Below are positions 24,898 to 36,870 of a stretch of DNA of 64,000 bases, one piece after another. Every line of letters begins with the position of its first letter. Within the stretch, counting starts at the first letter, position 1. The notes under the pieces are model-generated. The model was not told the DNA's origin and ran no database searches. It saw only the letters and a program-made list of their open reading frames with translations. The stretch covers positions 18,224,501 to 18,288,500 of the forward strand of contig CM049408.1 of the NCBI GenBank assembly GCA_026929865.2, given 5' to 3'. A program made the translations under genes and the position numbers. The stretch comes from Hyperoplus lanceolatus. Taxonomy: Eukaryota > Chordata > Actinopteri > Uranoscopiformes > Ammodytidae.

Positions 24898-27800
24898 CCT
24901 CTTGCTGAACATTTGCAACACATTGCAGCATACTGATTATCCATGAACATACCCAAGCTTTGTGCAAAAGGGGTTTTGGTAATGTGCAGTTTTGGTTGTC
25001 AAAGCTACTCCTTGTAGCAACCCTGATCTGACAATCAAGATGTTTGGATTGTGACAACAACCATTCAAGCTTTTGTGGACAGGTGTTGAAAACTAGCATG
25101 TATGCTAATAGAGTTAACCCAATGCATCTGGTCCAATGAAATTGTCATGTCCATGTCAAATAAAATCTACAATACAATTTACATCAGTAACATGTTATCC
25201 TCAAACTTTGTTCACCTCTCATTGGCCCACATATCCCTTTTCCTCCTTTAGCAGTGAAAATATCTCTTACCTTTTTGCCAGCCATAGTCAGGATTTGTTT
25301 TCGTCATCTTAAGCCTTAAAATCACATCAAACAAATGTATCCAGAGACGAACAGCGTCAACCTTAAATAGCCCCTTGAGAATATCAGGAAACACCAAACC
25401 TCCAGACACCCTGAGATGTCAAGATAAGTTGTCATATAGGGAGACACTTCAACCCTTGAGGTAGACATGTCTAAGCACTGATTAGATTGAATATTGAAAG
25501 ACTCTTCAGTTCGGAAGAGACAATGGCAACACCAAGTCAAGAAGATCTCCTTAGGTGAAAACTATTGGGTCATCTGCATATTATGCGTGTGACGGAACAT
25601 CAGATGCAATGAAAGCTTAAAAAGGCTGATGGCCCTTGTGAGGAATTATATCCAAAGCTCTCTATAGGTTGGCAGGTGGAGGTCTCTAGATTAATCTCTT
25701 ACATCTTTGTTCTCTATAAGAGGTGCCAGTTTCAAATGCCCAGGAGGGGTTCCCTGCAGCTGTCCGAGTTGAGGAGGAGTAAAGCAGCAGGAAAGACAGT
25801 GATAAAGGCTAGGGCGGGAGTGAGGCATTGGGAGGCAGATGGCATGAAGAAAAATGTAGATTGGAGCAGAGGAAGACACAAGAGGAAAAGAGTGAGGTTT
25901 GATGATGGAAAAAATAGTGCAATGAATCTATAGAAACAGTACGTCAGGGGAACAAAGAGCAATAGAACTGTGAGAAGCCGAGAAAGATGTCAATTGACAG
26001 TTGTAGGAATCCATTTTCTGTTCCACCTGTGAGCAGCCCACAGCAACATTACCATGTCTAAATCAACTGCAGGATATGACCATGTCACCTGCATCAGCAA
26101 CTGGCCAACACATGTATGGCTTGGCTTTTCTCTGACAAGCGTGATTAGAGCCACTCTGAAAAGTCACTAGAACATGAAGATATTATAGATAAATAGACCT
26201 CTTAATTTCTCCTTCTTTTTTTTACGCCAGTCAAAAATGTGGAAGCATATGCTGATCTGAGAAATTGCCATCAAGGTCGCCTGCGCTCGGCTTCATGTGT
26301 ACATTGCTTGTTTGTGCAGCTGTGGGTTTTACTTTGAGATTAAGTGGATCAGACATTTTTAATCTGATGCTTTACCGAGAGTAGAGGGCTTGTCTCGATT
26401 TGTCTCAAGACACTGCCCGGGTTTCTCGCTGCATTGGAATTGAGCATGGTGAAATGGCCAGCATGGTATTCCTCATGAATGGATATTTACAGATAAGTAG
26501 GGAAACACGTGTCCCTGTCACAAACCAAAAACAACAGGTCCATATGTTATGAAGGAGCGAGTTAAGATTCCAGTGAGGTTGGTAACATTCTTGACCCCTC
26601 AGGACAACACCCCTGCTGGTAAATTGAGCTGAAATGAGTTTTCCCTGGAGGCTGAGCTGGCCTAACTCTGCACCTCCACACTGATACAGGCAACTTAAGA
26701 TGTTTTAGCATCTGGCAAAGATAAACGTGTAGAACTATGAATGAGAGGAAATTGACCTGGATAAGCAGCTGTAAATTGATGGATGAATGGATGGATGGAT
26801 GGATGCACATTTGTTAAATAGACCAGATAACATTTTATCCACACCCTCCAAAGACAATGATTTCAAGATTTTATTTTCCATTTAAAATTAGGGAAACTTG
26901 GTGTCATGGTTGTTTTACTTTGTGTGGGGGTGGGTGGTGGAGTTTCTGATTCAGCTCCAGCCACCAAAATTTAAACTCTGTGGGGCTGTCAGTCCATGCA
27001 GCTGCACTTGCCTTCCATTTGATCTCACACTGATAGATATGATTCATGCTTCATTTAATCAATTCCCGTTAGGCAGTTCCATTGTATGGCATATTTACAG
27101 GAAATCTGTTAAACGTAATGCATAGTAATTAACCATCAGTCAGATAAAATGTCCAAATTACAACCTCCAATTACAGCTCAGGATGTCACTTGTTCAGTTT
27201 GTGAAGTTGAAGACTTCTAAATGATTCCGACTTGTATAGTTTTACTAATGTATGCTACATGAAATGGGTTTGGAATTCAAATAATTGAACATTAAATTAA
27301 TCAGTTTAAGTTAGTTAAGTTAGCTTAGTTACTTAGTTTTGAGTAAATTTTGTTTCTACATTTTGGATTTGTAGGGCAGCATAATTGATTTGATAGCTGA
27401 TGGATATTGTTATTTTTTATCTTGATAAGATAGAGATTCCTGGGGAATTAAGCTATGTAATATATTTGACAAAGGTCACCCTGAAGCATTGTTTTTTAAA
27501 ATAATGGGCACATTACTCAACTTATCCTACTGAGGTATTATGTTTATTTTCCTCTTCTTTCCAAATCATTGACGCTTGAGAGCAAAAGATGTCTCTGCCA
27601 CTCCCTGTCTTATTAGGGAAGCCGAGAATGAAACCAAAGATTTTGTGGTGGAAAACTAGTCAGGTAAGGTCAATATTAGCATATTCATGGTAAAGGTTCT
27701 TGATCCTAAACTTAAATAACCTGTGTCAAACTGTGTGACAGGAAGCAGGAAGTCTGTTTTGAAGCGACTTCGGGGCAGTGGGAGGAGGGTATGTAAGGAC

Positions 27801-28432
27801 AATGTGGCTTTATTAGAGTGACAAGAAGCTCTGGGGTTTGTAGATGAAGAAAAAAGGCTGAATTAGGTTGTGTCCGCCAAATTTCATGCTAATAGCTTCT
27901 GTGACATTTTGTGTTTGTTATTGCTTTTGAAAATAGGAAATTACAAACACGCTAGTCAAGTTTCCGTCTGAATGCACCCTTTCATGCTAAATGTGAAAAG
28001 GTTAATAGAGAATATGTAAATTATCCCCGAGGTGAGCGAAAACCCTCATTTATATTCTTCATGGTGCTTGATGAAACAGATATGTGTTATGTTTTTGTTC
28101 ACTAAAATATCACTCTATTATTGCCAGAGTTGTATACCTCTCCTCTGACAAAGTGGCCCAGTGGCTGCATCCAAATTGTTATATGTGTGTGTGTGCGTCA
28201 TAATAACCAGTATTTTAAATCTTTAAACAGTCAGTTAGAAAACTACTATTATACCAGATGAATGTATCACCAGATGCAAATATATTGGAGACTCGGACAG
28301 TGCTGGAGGAAGGGAAGGAGAGATATAGAGACAAATGAAATGGCCTCTTGTGTTAAACTGCCATCTTCTCTGTTGTAGCCATCATCACATATTGCCTTTT
28401 AACAAAGACTGAATAAAGTTAGGCGTGCTTGA
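24898..28432. other. no gene recognised; one short tetranucleotide repeat
   Basis: 3.5 kb of AT-rich intergenic DNA. A (GGAT)n run lies at about 26776-26806. The ORFs are short and without recognisable motifs. Confidence 0.4.
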
Positions 28433-28503
28433 CCACAAAAGCCTTCCTACAACTATGTAGCAGCTCTCCCCAAGACCAGTTAACAGTCTGTGATGTGAAA
28501 ATC
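28433..28503 (+). repeat. left arm of a 71-bp distant inverted repeat
   Basis: The reverse complement recurs at 31777-31847 with one mismatch and one indel. The arms lie 3.3 kb apart and enclose the Tc1 element. No target duplication was seen outside the arms. Confidence 0.9.
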
Positions 28504-29428
28504 GACCGAAGTTGAGAACAAACTTCTGCCAGGAAGAAGACATTCAACTTACACCAGTTCTTGAGTTTTTCTCTCTTACTTTTAACTTTTATAAGAAATT
28601 CCACATAACAACCCAATCCTCAGCTGAATGCACACCTCCATCACCACCACATATAACTGCCTAATTTGATGATATATTGCTTGTCAGACCAGAGTAGATC
28701 TTAATTGTGATAGATTCACTAAGCTCCAATAGGGACGGTCCCAAAGGTGTAAACATAGCCAGTCAACCGGATCACCAGTGTGGCGAGATTATTTTACTCA
28801 ATAATTCATATTTCCTCAAAAGGCAGCCTAATACTGTTTGTCCTTTAATTTGGATTGCATGAATGAGAATCCTATTGTGTGCTTCAGATGTATTATATCT
28901 GTGTGCGTCTGTTGGAGGAACAAAGTGCAGCAGGCCTTTAAAATAACACACTTTGTTATTAGCAGGAGAAACAGCTTTTGGCAATGGATCTGCTATGAAG
29001 CGCAGAAGGAACATGCATGACAACATGCATGACTTAATGGTGTGATTCAACACAAACACACACACACACAATCAAATAACCTGTAGTGTGCACTTCTCTG
29101 TGAAACCTTCATCCACACACAAGCTGTGTGTTTTAAGACAGTGAATTGCTCCACATTTTGCTCCACTGTCTTATTATTGCTCCCTATCATCTTGTTATCA
29201 GGTATTGATGAAAGTAGAACATTTTAAATGATTCATGGCTCTGCCCATATGAATTACAACTATTTTAATACATAAACTGTATCTATAAAAACAATCCATA
29301 CTGAATAGCAAATTCAAGCATGCAAGTAAATGGGTTAGAAAATAACAATACAAATAGTAATTCAATGTTCAACATTTGAAAAACTATATTAATTAACGTT
29401 ACTTTTTTTTACTTCCACACTGGCCATA

Positions 29429-31065
29429 CAGTATCTCACAAAAGTGAGTACACCCCTCACATTTCTTCACATTTTTCTTTATATCTTTCCATGGGACAAC
29501 ATTGAAGAAATGACACTTTGATACAATGTAAAGTAGTCAGTGTACAGCTTGTATAACAGTGTAAATTTACTGTCCCCTCAAAATAACTCGACACACAGCC
29601 ATTAATGTCTAAACTGCTGGCAACAAAAGTGAGTACACCCCTTAGAAAAAATGTACAAATCGGGCCCAAAGTGTAAATATTTTGTGTGGCCACCATTATT
29701 TTCTATCACTGCCTTAACCCTCTTGGGCATGTAGTTCACTAGAGCTTCACAGGTTGCACTGGAACCCTCTTCCACCCATTTATGACAGCATCACAGAGCT
29801 GGTGGGTATTAAAGACCTTGCGCTCCTCCAACTTCTGTTTGAGGATGCCCCAAAGATGCTCAATAGGGTTTAGGTCTGGAGACATGCTTGGCCAGGCCAT
29901 AACCTTTACCCTCAGCTTTTTTAGCAAGCCACTGGTGTCTTGGAGGTGTGTTTGGGGTCGTTATCATGTTGCAATACCACCCTGCGGCCCAGTTTACGAA
30001 GGTTGAGTGCACATGGTCAGCGTCGTACACAGAGGTTGGCTTTGGAAAATAGACGTATGAGTGCTGCCAGCATTGCTGAAGGGCTTGAAGGGGTGGGGGG
30101 TCAACCTGTCAGTGCTCAGACCATACGCCGCACTCTGCATCATACTGGTCTGCATGGCTGTCATCCCAGAAGGAAGCCTATTCTAAAGATGATGCACAAG
30201 AAACCCCACAAAAGTTTGCTGAAGACAAACAGACTACGGACATGGATTACTGCAACCATGTCCTGTGGTCTGATGAGACCAAAATACATTTATTTGGTTC
30301 AGATGGTGTTAAGAGTGTGGAGCGGCAACCAGGTGAGGAGTACAAAGACAAGTGTGTCTTGCCTAGAGTCAAGCATGGTGGTTGGAGTGTCATGGTCTGG
30401 GGCTGCATGAGTGCTGCCAGCACTGGGGATCTACAGTTCATTGAATTCTAACATGTACTGTGACATACTGAAGCAGAGCATGATCCCCTCCCTTCATAAA
30501 CTGGGCCGCAGGGCAGTACTGCAACATGATAACGACCCCAAACACACCTCCGAATGACCACTGGCTTGCTAAAGAAGCTGAGGGTAAAGGTTATGGACTG
30601 GCCAAGCATGTCTCCAGTCTTAAACCCTATTGAGCATCTTTTGGGCATCCTCAAACGGGAGATGGAGGAGCGCAAGGACTCTAATATCCACCAGCTCCTT
30701 GATGTCGTCATGAATGGGTAGAAGAGGGTTCCAGTTGCAACCTGTGAAGCTCTAGTGAACTGCATGCCCAAGAGGGTTAAGGCAGTGATAGAAAATAATG
30801 ATGGCAAAACAAAATATTGACACTTTGGGCCCAATTTGGAAAATTTTTCTTAGGGGTGTACTCACTTTTGTTGCCAACACTTTAGACATTAATGGCTGTG
30901 TGTCGAGTTATTTTGAGGGGACAGTAACTTTACACTGTTATACAAGCTGTACACTGACTACTTTACATTGTATCAAAGTGTCATTTATTCAGTGTTGTCG
31001 CATGGAAAGATATAATGAAATATTTGAAGAAATGTTAGGGGTGTACTCACTTTTGTGAGATACTG
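29429..31065 (+). mobile_element. fold-back Tc1-like transposon
   Basis: Flanked by TA on both sides, with ends CAGTATCTCACAAAAGTGAG and its inverse. The motif AAAAGTGAGTACACCCCT recurs about 200 bp in, an IR/DR arrangement. From 30004 the plus strand encodes transposase pieces (HGQRRTQRLALENRRM, HVLWSDETKIHLFGSDGVK, HDNDPKHTS). The left 575 bp (29429-30003) are an inverted copy of the right 575 bp (30491-31065), so the SPDLNPIEHLWG catalytic end appears on both strands. The N-terminal DNA-binding part is absent, and the sense frame has frameshifts and stops after HDNDPKHTS. It cannot encode a working transposase. Confidence 0.9.
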
Positions 31066-31776
31066 TATATTACAAATGATTACTGTTTGTGTCAGAATGA
31101 GTATTACTGAAAACTAATATCAGAACCCGCCTCTTATTATGATTCCCTCAGTCTCCCCACCTTCCAGGGTTTCCTAATGGATGACTTGCTGACTCATTTC
31201 CCCTCCTGTCAAGGTCAATTGTCCTCACCTTGGTACGGTAATTTATTAATAGCAGATTGGCCTTTGTGCCTCCATTTTTCAGTTGATAAATGCTGCGAAC
31301 CTTGTTTGACCAGAAAGGGTGAACCAATAAAGCTGTTAACCCAAACTACTCTCAGCACAGGAATATTTTATAGGTTCATTATCCATGTGTTCGGCCTGCC
31401 TAGCTATTACATCGGCAACGTCCTTCACTCCGAGGCAGTCCTGTCACAAACCAGTAATGCATCACATTCTGCTAATAGGGAAAAAAGTGGTTGTATAATT
31501 AATGTATTTGTTTTTGCAGAAGGCAATCATGCCGTGTCAATAAAAGGATAATGTGTACTGCTCTCCAGCTGGAGGTACAGCAGTGTTACCTACATGAGCC
31601 ATGCAATACTGCTATGGATACACAAAATCATAAACCCTGTTTGTTAAACATCAACAATCTCTCTGCATGAAATATTTACCTGGTCCATTGTAGATTAACA
31701 CTGCCTCATATCTACTTTTGTGTGCATTCGAAAGGACTGTGAAACATCTACTAAATGAATGTTCTGTAGGTACAAC
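31066..31776. other. no feature recognised
   Basis: Intergenic sequence between the Tc1 element and the right arm of the 71-bp inverted repeat. Confidence 0.35.
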
Positions 31777-31847
31777 CGATTTTCACATCACAGACTGTTA
31801 ACAGGTCTTGGGAGAGCTGCTACATAGTTGTAGGAAGGCTTTTGTGG
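31777..31847 (-). repeat. right arm of the 71-bp distant inverted repeat
   Basis: Reverse complement of 28433-28503, about 97% identical by eye. Confidence 0.9.
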
Positions 31848-31944
31848 CTGCGGCGGAAGCTGATATATTGCCTCAAGTGATGTCACTTGCAGTGGCGACT
31901 GGTCTACTCTCACAATAAAAAAAAATAAAAAAAATATATATATA

Positions 31945-33231
31945 GGGGAGAGTGGCCTAAGTTGTGCAACTTTTCACTCAAAGTGACTTTAAAGTAAGGC
32001 ATTGACAGTAAAGTCTCCAACTCAAATATGTACATATATTCCAGGGTGTTGTGCATCCCTGGCAATAAAAACTTTGGATATGGAATAAACTGTTGAAGAA
32101 ATATAGTTTTCGGAAAAAAGTTGTCTTGATGCACAACTTGCCCCCGGTGTGGTGTAAGTTGTGCGGTTGGAGAGAATACCATGGGGTGAATTGTGCCATT
32201 GATATATATCTCATAAACTGTAATGCAAGACAAATCCATTAGACAATCACTTAGTTAAGGTGTATTTAAAGTAAATAGATGACAAAGATTGAAGGACAAT
32301 TTTCTTAAACAAGGCTTAGCAGATCTAATGGTTTTACCTGCAAAGCTCACAATGACAAAGTCACCATCATCATCTTTCTGGCCATCTGAACTCTCACTAG
32401 TGGTGTCGTTAAGTGGAATTGAGATGTCACTCTCTTCTGAGCTACTGTAGACAATCACTTTCTTTTGGTGACCAGCGTATACAGCCATGCCACTGGCACA
32501 ACTCTCAGAAATGTACTTTGCACTAGTTGCTCCGTGCTTGTGGAACCAACTGCCACCTGACAAATGTGATTCCCCTACATTTCTGCCTTTAAATCAAGGC
32601 TCAAAACCCATATGTACACCCTGGTGTTTCCTCCCCATTAACTATCTTACCTCTGCACTACTATCTGTGTTTATGTGGATGTATGGGCTTTACGTCTTTT
32701 ATTTATTGTTATTATTGTTATTTTACCTTCATTGTTTACCTACTGAATGCACTATGTACAGCACTTTGGACAGTGAAAACTGTCATAAATGTGCTTTTAT
32801 AAATACATTTTACCTACTTACTTACTTATAACTCACCCAGGCCCTTTGGCACAAATCACCCCAATCCCAGAAATTTGGATAATAAGCATGATGCAGCAAT
32901 TTATGGCTGACATTGTGCTAACTGTATAGACTCAAAATGTAGCATACCAAAGCACTAAAACATGCGTCAAATGTTTTCAAACTTGTCTATAATTGTTCAG
33001 ACACAATAATCAAAAAACCTTGATCATGGAAATTTTACTTTGAAAGGCAAAACTCAGTTTTTTTAGCTTAAATGTGCTTATATCTTATTCCTTGTGTCTC
33101 CCTTCTTTACAGGATGAGTCAAATGGATGGCTCTTCTTAAATATGTGGTCACGTTTCCAATTTCTTCCACGGTTTTCTAGAAACAATGGGTGGCACAACT
33201 TCCAAAATGCACAACTTAGGCCACTCTCCCC
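31945..33231 (-). mobile_element. TA-flanked pogo/Tigger-like element A with captured LINE tail
   Basis: The ends GGGGAGAGTGGCCTAAGTTG and inverse are flanked by TA. An internal palindrome at 32131-32164 repeats the terminal word (GCACAACTT / AAGTTGTGC). On the minus strand a remnant reads VYAGHQKKVIVYSSSEESDI ... KDDDGDFVIVSFAGK, resembling the acidic C-terminus of fish pogo-like transposases. LINE 3' sequence is embedded at about 32521-32828. A close relative (element B) lies at 52332-53459. Family assignment rests on the TA target and that C-terminal motif. Confidence 0.7.
32521..32828 (+). mobile_element. LINE 3' tail inside element A
   Basis: The plus-strand frame reads APCLWNQLPPDKCDSPTF, the usual end of a fish non-LTR ORF2 (LWNxLPxxIR), then a short UTR and a (CTTA)n tail. 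The same fragment with the same borders sits in element B (about 52739-53060). Confidence 0.75.
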
Positions 33232-33237
33232 TATATA

Positions 33238-34407
33238 GGGGAGAACGGGGTAATCTGAGCCACTTTTTACATTTGCTCCCCTCTAAACGAGCTACAATGA
33301 TTTATCACTCAAATTTACACATTTCCCATTAATTCAGGATGTTTCCTAGAAATGGGCATTAGCAGAATTTTTTCAAGACAAAGGGCAGTGAAAATATGAT
33401 TGTTTTAAAAAAAGTTGTCATGTGGCTCACTTTACCCCAGCTGTGGGGTAAAGTGAGCCACTTACTTTTTCCACTCTGAAACTACCATAACAACACATAT
33501 TGTAACAGTAAGAATCCTGAAAGCTAGCCACACATTCCAGAACTAATGTCGGACTAGTAAAAGAATGATGCGGTTTGGTCAATTAACACTTGAAAGTAAC
33601 TCTGAACAAAATCAAATACAACATATTATAATTCAAAAGGTTTTAATAAGATTCAAATGAAAGATAGAACCAGTTAGATTAGAACACAGTCTGGGGGTCA
33701 GAACACAGGACCCTTAGAGCCAGCTAGTGTCTGGAGGTCAAAGCATTGGAAAATCAGAACCAGCGAGAACAGCCTGGGACTCAGAACACAGGAGGAGACC
33801 CAACTGGATTATAACATCAGCCTGTCATACTCTACAACTATGCCTACTCAGGTCGTCTTCCTGGTGTATTTCCTTGGCATGATGGCTTGTCTACAATGTG
33901 TATGACATTAAAATAAAACATATGTCATGTAATATTACATTAAAATATGTGTAAGACTAAACTTAACTTGTGCCTCATGGTGAGGGAAAGTGAGACAGTG
34001 CCTCACTTTCCCCCACAGCATTTGGCTCACTTTCCCCCACCACCACAATTTGAGAAAAAACTACCTCTCTTAGCATTTCAGGCTAATCTTTAGCTAATAT
34101 CATCACATGGTTTTTATATGTTGGTAGTTCATCAACACGTATGATAAAAGTTTTCCTACGTGAATACATTTGCTTTGGCACAACAGTTGATTAAGTTGAC
34201 AGCAAGAAAATTTACTTTTACATGCAAAATACCTATTTTGGTGAAATAAAACATGCTTACCACAGCACCATGAGGTCCTCTCTTTCAGGGCCATGGGGAA
34301 ATGAGAGGGGCTTGAAAACATATATCTCACAAGACCACAAATGCTTTCTGTTGCCTAGATACAGGGGGTGGCTCACATTACCCGATGCCTCAGATTCCCC
34401 CGTTCTC

Positions 34408-34410
<3 letters not shown>
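33238..34410. mobile_element. TA-flanked element C, same architecture as A
   Basis: The left end is GGGGAGAACGGGGTAATCTG and the right end CCCCCGTTCTCCCC, with TA on both sides. An internal near-perfect palindrome at 33423-33459 (GGCTCACTTTACCCCAGC / GGGGTAAAGTGAGCC) repeats the terminal word, and further copies lie at about 33990-34040. It shares only a TA run of six bases (TATATA) with element A. No coding sequence was recognised. Confidence 0.75.

Positions 34411-34438
<28 letters not shown>
34411..34438. repeat. (TA)n run
   Basis: About 14 TA units between element C and the LTR-like sequence. Confidence 0.95.
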
Positions 34439-34442
<4 letters not shown>

Positions 34443-34913
34443 AGGATTGTACCAAAATGGCAGGCCAGAACCCAAATGCAAGACACATGAACGGTTCAGG
34501 ATCAGAAACACTTTTAATCGGATGCCAAAACCAGGTAGACAAATGATGCAGTAACAATACCGGAAGGAGCAGGCAAGGGGGAAGTCCAAAGTCCAGAATG
34601 CAAAGTAAAACACAAACAGGCAGGCAGGATCAATATGCAGGATAATGTCCGGAAGCTGGAGAGCTTGGTAAGGACACTATGATAGGACATCTAACAATCT
34701 GGCAATGACTGAAGGGAATGGGGTGGAATAAATACTGAGGGGCTGATTAGCTGATGGGGAGCAGGTGAGTGTGGTTAGGCCAGGTGAAAGTAATCAACAG
34801 GGAGTGCAGAGCAGGGGGAGTGGCCGGGTCTGAAATGACAAAAGAGTAGAAAGTAAACCAGGAAAACAAACAGACATATGAAAACAAACTAAATACTGGC
34901 TGAAGTCGTGACA
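34439..34913 (-). mobile_element. solo-LTR-like sequence (Ty3/Gypsy type, tentative)
   Basis: 475 bp running from TGTCAGGA to TCGTGACA, bounded by TA repeats that hide any target duplication. Read on the minus strand it starts TGTCACGACT and has the C/T-rich composition of fish Gypsy LTRs. No internal retroviral part is present, so it is a remnant left after loss of the rest. A DNA transposon with TGTCA/TGACA ends is the alternative. Confidence 0.45.
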
Positions 34914-34925
34914 ATATATATATTA

Positions 34926-35623
34926 GGGCTGTCAAGCGATTAAAAAAATTAATCTAATTAATTACAGGCTCTGTGATTAATTAATCTAAATTAATCGCAT
35001 ACTTTTATGACACTTTTATACCTGTTTATAAACAGCTGTATAGCCTGCTAGTCTCTCTCTCTCTCTCTCTCTCGCTCTCTCGTAACTTCTGTCTCCACAA
35101 CAGACAGCGCTGCACTGCAACAGATGCTTATGCCGATTCATTCACCATCGTCGTACTCATAGGCAAAAATATTGAGAGACACACACACGCACACACACAC
35201 ACGCACACGCACACACACAGACACACACGCACACACACACGTTTACGCGGACGACGAGACAGCTAGCAAACAAAATTGAGACACGGGGAGAAAGATTGAG
35301 AGATACTGTTTTGAACCTAGCCTACATTGTTGCACCCACTAAATCAATAATGCACAGACACTGGCTGCGGAGAATAAAGTAAGATGTCTTCCTACCTTCA
35401 TGCTTATTAAACCGTCTATAGAGCCCTCGGCCCCCTGCTTCTCTCTTTACTTTTCTCCCTTTCACCCGCGCGGGCTGTGTCTGCTTCAGGTGCAGCTCGG
35501 TGCAGCTCGCACGCACTTTTACCTCAAAGGCATTATAGAAGTGCGATTAATCTCGTTAATTTTTTTAATCGCGTTAATTTTTCTGTGATTAATTAATCGA
35601 AATTAACGCGTTAATTTGACAGC

Positions 35624-35626
<3 letters not shown>
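34926..35626. mobile_element. TA-flanked MITE with GGGCTGTCAA ends
   Basis: Starts GGGCTGTCAAGCGATTAA and ends TTAATTTGACAGCCCC, flanked by TA. The ends carry many ATTAA/TTAAT words in inverse orientation. It contains (CT)n at 35051-35083 and interrupted (CA)n at 35180-35240. A Tc1/mariner-type MITE is likely from the TA target. No coding sequence. Confidence 0.75.

Positions 35627-35690
<64 letters not shown>
35627..35690. repeat. (TA)n microsatellite
   Basis: About 32 TA units. Confidence 0.97.
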
Positions 35691-35692
<2 letters not shown>

Positions 35693-36721
35693 TTTGGTGC
35701 TTTTAGTTCATTTTTAGCTGACCCTAGCTTGCTTCTTCAGATTGCGTTTGTCTGATTTGTGTCTCTGCCATGTATGTCATGTGCCATGTCCATGGTCTCT
35801 GCAGTAAGACTATGGCAGCCGTGTGAGCCAGTCAGATTTGGGCCGAAGGGCTAAGGGACTCGTTCGCCTTTTGCCCCTAAACGCAATGCAATGTGTATTG
35901 CACGTGAACAACTGCAAATGCGCGTGCTAGTAGTATTTCTCTGTTATAGTGGACGGAGATTATTTTACCCCAACCCAACGGGCGCTGCCCCTCCGGCACT
36001 GGAAAGGACATATATGGTCATTGGCTTCGTTCCACTACTACTGTGACAGTAGTGCCGCGAAAAGTCATGTAGGCGGAAGAAGAGAAGGATGAAGAAGGAT
36101 AACTTTGCTAACACAAAGATGTCAGAGGCACACAAACGAAAACGAGTCGACAACATGAATGAAGTAGATCATTTTTGGAGCACATGTTTGAGACCCTTAG
36201 TCTGGAAGAGAAATTGGTAGGCTAGCGGTAAGCATGATCCACCAGACAATAGCCTATAATGCGGAGTGGTAGCTATGCTAAAGAAGGCTAACGGCTATCA
36301 ATCATAAGAAGGCACTCTTCCCTCATTTGCTGTTCGGTGGAGAAGGTATTTTGTGTAGGACGGGATACAAGGATTTTAAAAACTTTTCTGAGAGGATGAG
36401 ATGAGAGCAGCTGGATGCTGTCTATGCTGGACGAGTGAACGTCGCTGTATTGACGGGGCCGCCTTTCTCTTCAAATAGCCTAATAAGTGCTTTGGTGAGT
36501 GAAATAATGCTGTTCTGTTTTGCTATCGATTGAAATTGATATTGAATATGGCGTTGAGTCGGAGTGTCAATGTTTTCATGTGTCAGTAGCATTGCATTTG
36601 AAGGTGTGTGTGCTGCTGGTTGTGCAATAGTTGTTGTTGCCGATGCCATCAGAGTGTATGTTGTGAAGAGTGAGAGCTTTTTTATACATGTAACATATAT
36701 TATTACTTTGAAAACTAAATA
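35691..36721. other. no feature recognised
   Basis: About 1 kb without recognisable gene or repeat structure, directly upstream of the L1. Confidence 0.35.
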
Positions 36722-36870
36722 GTTGGGGGACTTCCGGGTTACAGAGCATGGAGTAGGTGCGTTCGCTTTCTAGCTCCCACTAACTATTTCAGACTTAACC
36801 GATTAAACCCTATTTTCATCGATTTTTTTTGTGCTTGTATTGCCGGTAACACTAACACTGATTCGGAAAA

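Noticed and set aside
25676-25933. Plus-strand basic 85-codon ORF
   Set aside because: No recognisable domain, no splice signals, no neighbouring coding sequence; compatible with chance.
32255-32563. 102-codon minus-strand ORF conserved in elements A and B as a candidate gene
   Set aside because: Its first part is antisense of the embedded LINE tail and the rest is a transposase C-terminal remnant; conservation reflects shared element ancestry.
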